A DNA stretch of 6,904 nucleotides from positions 1 through 6,904 of the forward strand of contig CAYJEZ010000126.1 of assembly GCA_964369215.1 (NCBI GenBank). The letters run 5' to 3'. This DNA is from SIG603 sp964369215. Its GTDB lineage: Bacteria > Bacillota > Clostridia > Oscillospirales > Acutalibacteraceae. Below, piece after piece: positions 5,370 to 6,904 of this stretch. Under the pieces are notes generated by a model, which had not been told where the DNA came from, ran no database searches, and saw only the letters and a list, made by a program, of their open reading frames with translations. The translations under genes were made by a program, and so were the position numbers. How positions within the stretch are numbered: the stretch's first letter is position 1; every line of letters begins with the position of its first letter.

Positions 5370-6904
5370 TTGAGCAATAAATCGTATTCAGAATCAGTCG
5401 TAGTACTAGATTTTGGAGGACAATACGCACAATTAATAGCAAGAAGAGTAAGAGATTTAAACGTATACTGCGAAATAAAGCCGTATAACACAAATCCAGA
5501 AATTTTAAAACAATACAAAGGAATTATCTTTACCGGAGGTCCAAACAGCGTGTATCTTGAGACTTCTCCAAAATGCAGTAAAGAAGTATTTGATGTAGGC
5601 GTACCAGTTTTAGGAATATGTTACGGTGCACAACTTATGGCTCACATCTTAGGCGGAAAAGTTGAAAGTGCTAATGTAAGAGAGTACGGAAACTGCGAAG
5701 TAGAATTTGATAGTTCTTCTAAAATGGTTGCTGGAATAGGCAAAAGTACAACATGGATGAGCCATACGGACTATATAGCAAAGTTGCCAGAGGGTTTTAA
5801 AGTAACAGGAACTAGCGACCACTGCCCGAGCGCTAGCATGGAGAACGAAGAGAAAAAGCTATACGCAGTGCAATTTCACCCAGAGGTAGAGCACACTTTG
5901 TGTGGAAACACAATTCTAAAAAATTTCCTTTACAATGTTTGTGAGTGCACAGGTGACTGGGAGATGAGCTCATTTGCTACTACTACAATAGAGAACATCA
6001 AAAATCAAGTTGGCGATAAAAAAGTACTATGCGGACTTTCAGGTGGTGTAGACTCCTCCGTAGCTGCACTTCTTGTTCACAGAGCAATAGGTAAAAACCT
6101 AACTTGCATTTTTGTTGACCACGGAATGCTTAGAAAAAATGAAGGCGACATAGTTGAGCAAGTATTTAAAAAAGAATTTGATATGAACATAATTAGAGTT
6201 AACGCTGAAGAGAGATTTTTAGGCAAATTAAGAGGCGTTACAGACCCAGAAACAAAACGCAAAATTATTGGCGAAGAGTTTGTACGAGTATTTGAAGAAG
6301 AGGCAAAAAAGCTTGGCGAGATGAATTTTTTATGCCAAGGAACTATTTACCCAGATGTTGTTGAGAGTGGAACAGGTGAAGCAGCTGTTATAAAAAGCCA
6401 TCATAATGTTGGCGGATTACCTGATGATATAGGTTTTGAGGGATTAGTTGAACCACTTAGAGATTTATTTAAAGATGAGGTAAGACGAGTTGGATTAGAG
6501 CTCGACATCCCTGAGAATTTAGTGTGGAGACAGCCTTTCCCTGGACCTGGCTTAGCGGTTAGAATAATAGGAGAAATAACAGAAGAGAGACTGGCACTAT
6601 TAAAAGAGGCAGATGCTATTTTTAGAGAAGAGGTAAGCAACTTTGGACTGGAGAGAGATGTAAACCAATACTTCGCAGTATTAACAGGACTTAGAACTGT
6701 TGGAGTTATGGGTGACGCTAGAACCTATGGTGAAGCAATAGCACTAAGAGCCGTAACAACCACGGACTTCATGACCGCAGACTGGGTTAAACTACCATAC
6801 GAACTTTTAGGAAAAGCTTCGAATAGAATAGTTAACGAGGTCAGCGGCGTTAATAAGGTTGTGTATGATGTTACTAGTAAGCCGCCTAGTACTATTGAGT
6901 GGGA
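5370..6904 (+). CDS. guaA: GMP synthetase, glutamine-hydrolysing (right end cut by window)
   Basis: This cytoplasmic enzyme makes GMP from XMP, ATP and glutamine, the last step of guanine nucleotide synthesis. The class I glutamine amidotransferase domain comes first: VVLDFGGQYAQLIARR near the start, nucleophile Cys84 in GICYGAQ, and His170/Glu172 in FHPEVEHT. The ATP-pyrophosphatase domain follows, with the P-loop SGGVDSS at 224-230. The C-terminal dimerisation domain starts at about RQPFPGPGL (387-395). All catalytic residues are present and the frame is unbroken for 511 codons. The last complete codons read KPPSTIEW and the window ends on GA, so the family's usual TIEWE terminus and stop probably lie within the next few bases. 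The start is TTG 5370, the only usual start codon between the upstream in-frame stop (5325-5327) and the conserved domain. AAAGGA (5353-5358) lies 11 nt before it. Confidence 0.96.
   Translation, partial: MSNKSYSESVVVLDFGGQYAQLIARRVRDLNVYCEIKPYNTNPEILKQYKGIIFTGGPNSVYLETSPKCSKEVFDVGVPVLGICYGAQLMAHILGGKVESANVREYGNCEVEFDSSSKMVAGIGKSTTWMSHTDYIAKLPEGFKVTGTSDHCPSASMENEEKKLYAVQFHPEVEHTLCGNTILKNFLYNVCECTGDWEMSSFATTTIENIKNQVGDKKVLCGLSGGVDSSVAALLVHRAIGKNLTCIFVDHGMLRKNEGDIVEQVFKKEFDMNIIRVNAEERFLGKLRGVTDPETKRKIIGEEFVRVFEEEAKKLGEMNFLCQGTIYPDVVESGTGEAAVIKSHHNVGGLPDDIGFEGLVEPLRDLFKDEVRRVGLELDIPENLVWRQPFPGPGLAVRIIGEITEERLALLKEADAIFREEVSNFGLERDVNQYFAVLTGLRTVGVMGDARTYGEAIALRAVTTTDFMTADWVKLPYELLGKASNRIVNEVSGVNKVVYDVTSKPPSTIEW

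Noticed and set aside
4765..5372. TTG starts of the nitroreductase and guaA as a sign of error or gene damage
   Set aside because: TTG is a regular start in low-GC Firmicutes. Both have a good ribosome-binding site and the conserved N-terminus begins right after, so these are ordinary starts.
4893..5518. Minus-strand open frames across the nitroreductase and the start of guaA
   Set aside because: They overlap two well-supported + strand genes, have no family resemblance and no plausible ribosome-binding site.

Overview
The window is visibly AT-rich, and every supported gene lies on the + strand. Strong AGGAG/AAAGGA ribosome-binding sites, two TTG start codons, AGA-dominated arginine codons and the protein sequences all suggest a low-GC Firmicute, probably an uncultured or gut-type member of the Clostridia. 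No finer placement can be supported from the sequence alone.

Layout. Positions 1-145 hold no recognisable gene. A good sigma-A type promoter (146-174, TTGAAG-17 bp-TATAAT with an extended -10) starts a leader of about 245 nt rich in A/T hairpins. Next is rlmB (426-1199), a SpoU-family 23S rRNA 2'-O-methyltransferase. Its only strong Shine-Dalgarno lies 33 nt from the ATG, with a small hairpin in between. After 94 bases containing a long inverted repeat comes a 1062-residue membrane protein (1294-4482). It consists of about 500 residues of acidic, probably disordered cytoplasmic sequence with an 11-residue tandem repeat, followed by what reads as a catalytically dead P-type (P1B-like) ATPase. 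A 281-base gap with several consecutive hairpins (4484-4764) leads to a small FMN nitroreductase (4765-5304, TTG start). After 65 bases comes guaA, GMP synthetase (5370 to the window edge, TTG start), which is cut about one codon before its expected end.

How the genes relate. rlmB and guaA are housekeeping genes for ribosome maturation and guanine nucleotide synthesis; the nitroreductase is a general redox enzyme. They do not form an obvious pathway. The membrane protein is the unusual item. It keeps the P-type ATPase fold order and the position of the phosphorylated aspartate but has lost the DKTGT, HP, TGD and GDGxND motifs, so it is probably not a pump. A sensor, scaffold or regulatory role is inference only. 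No CRISPR array, insertion sequence, tRNA, rRNA or phage gene was seen.
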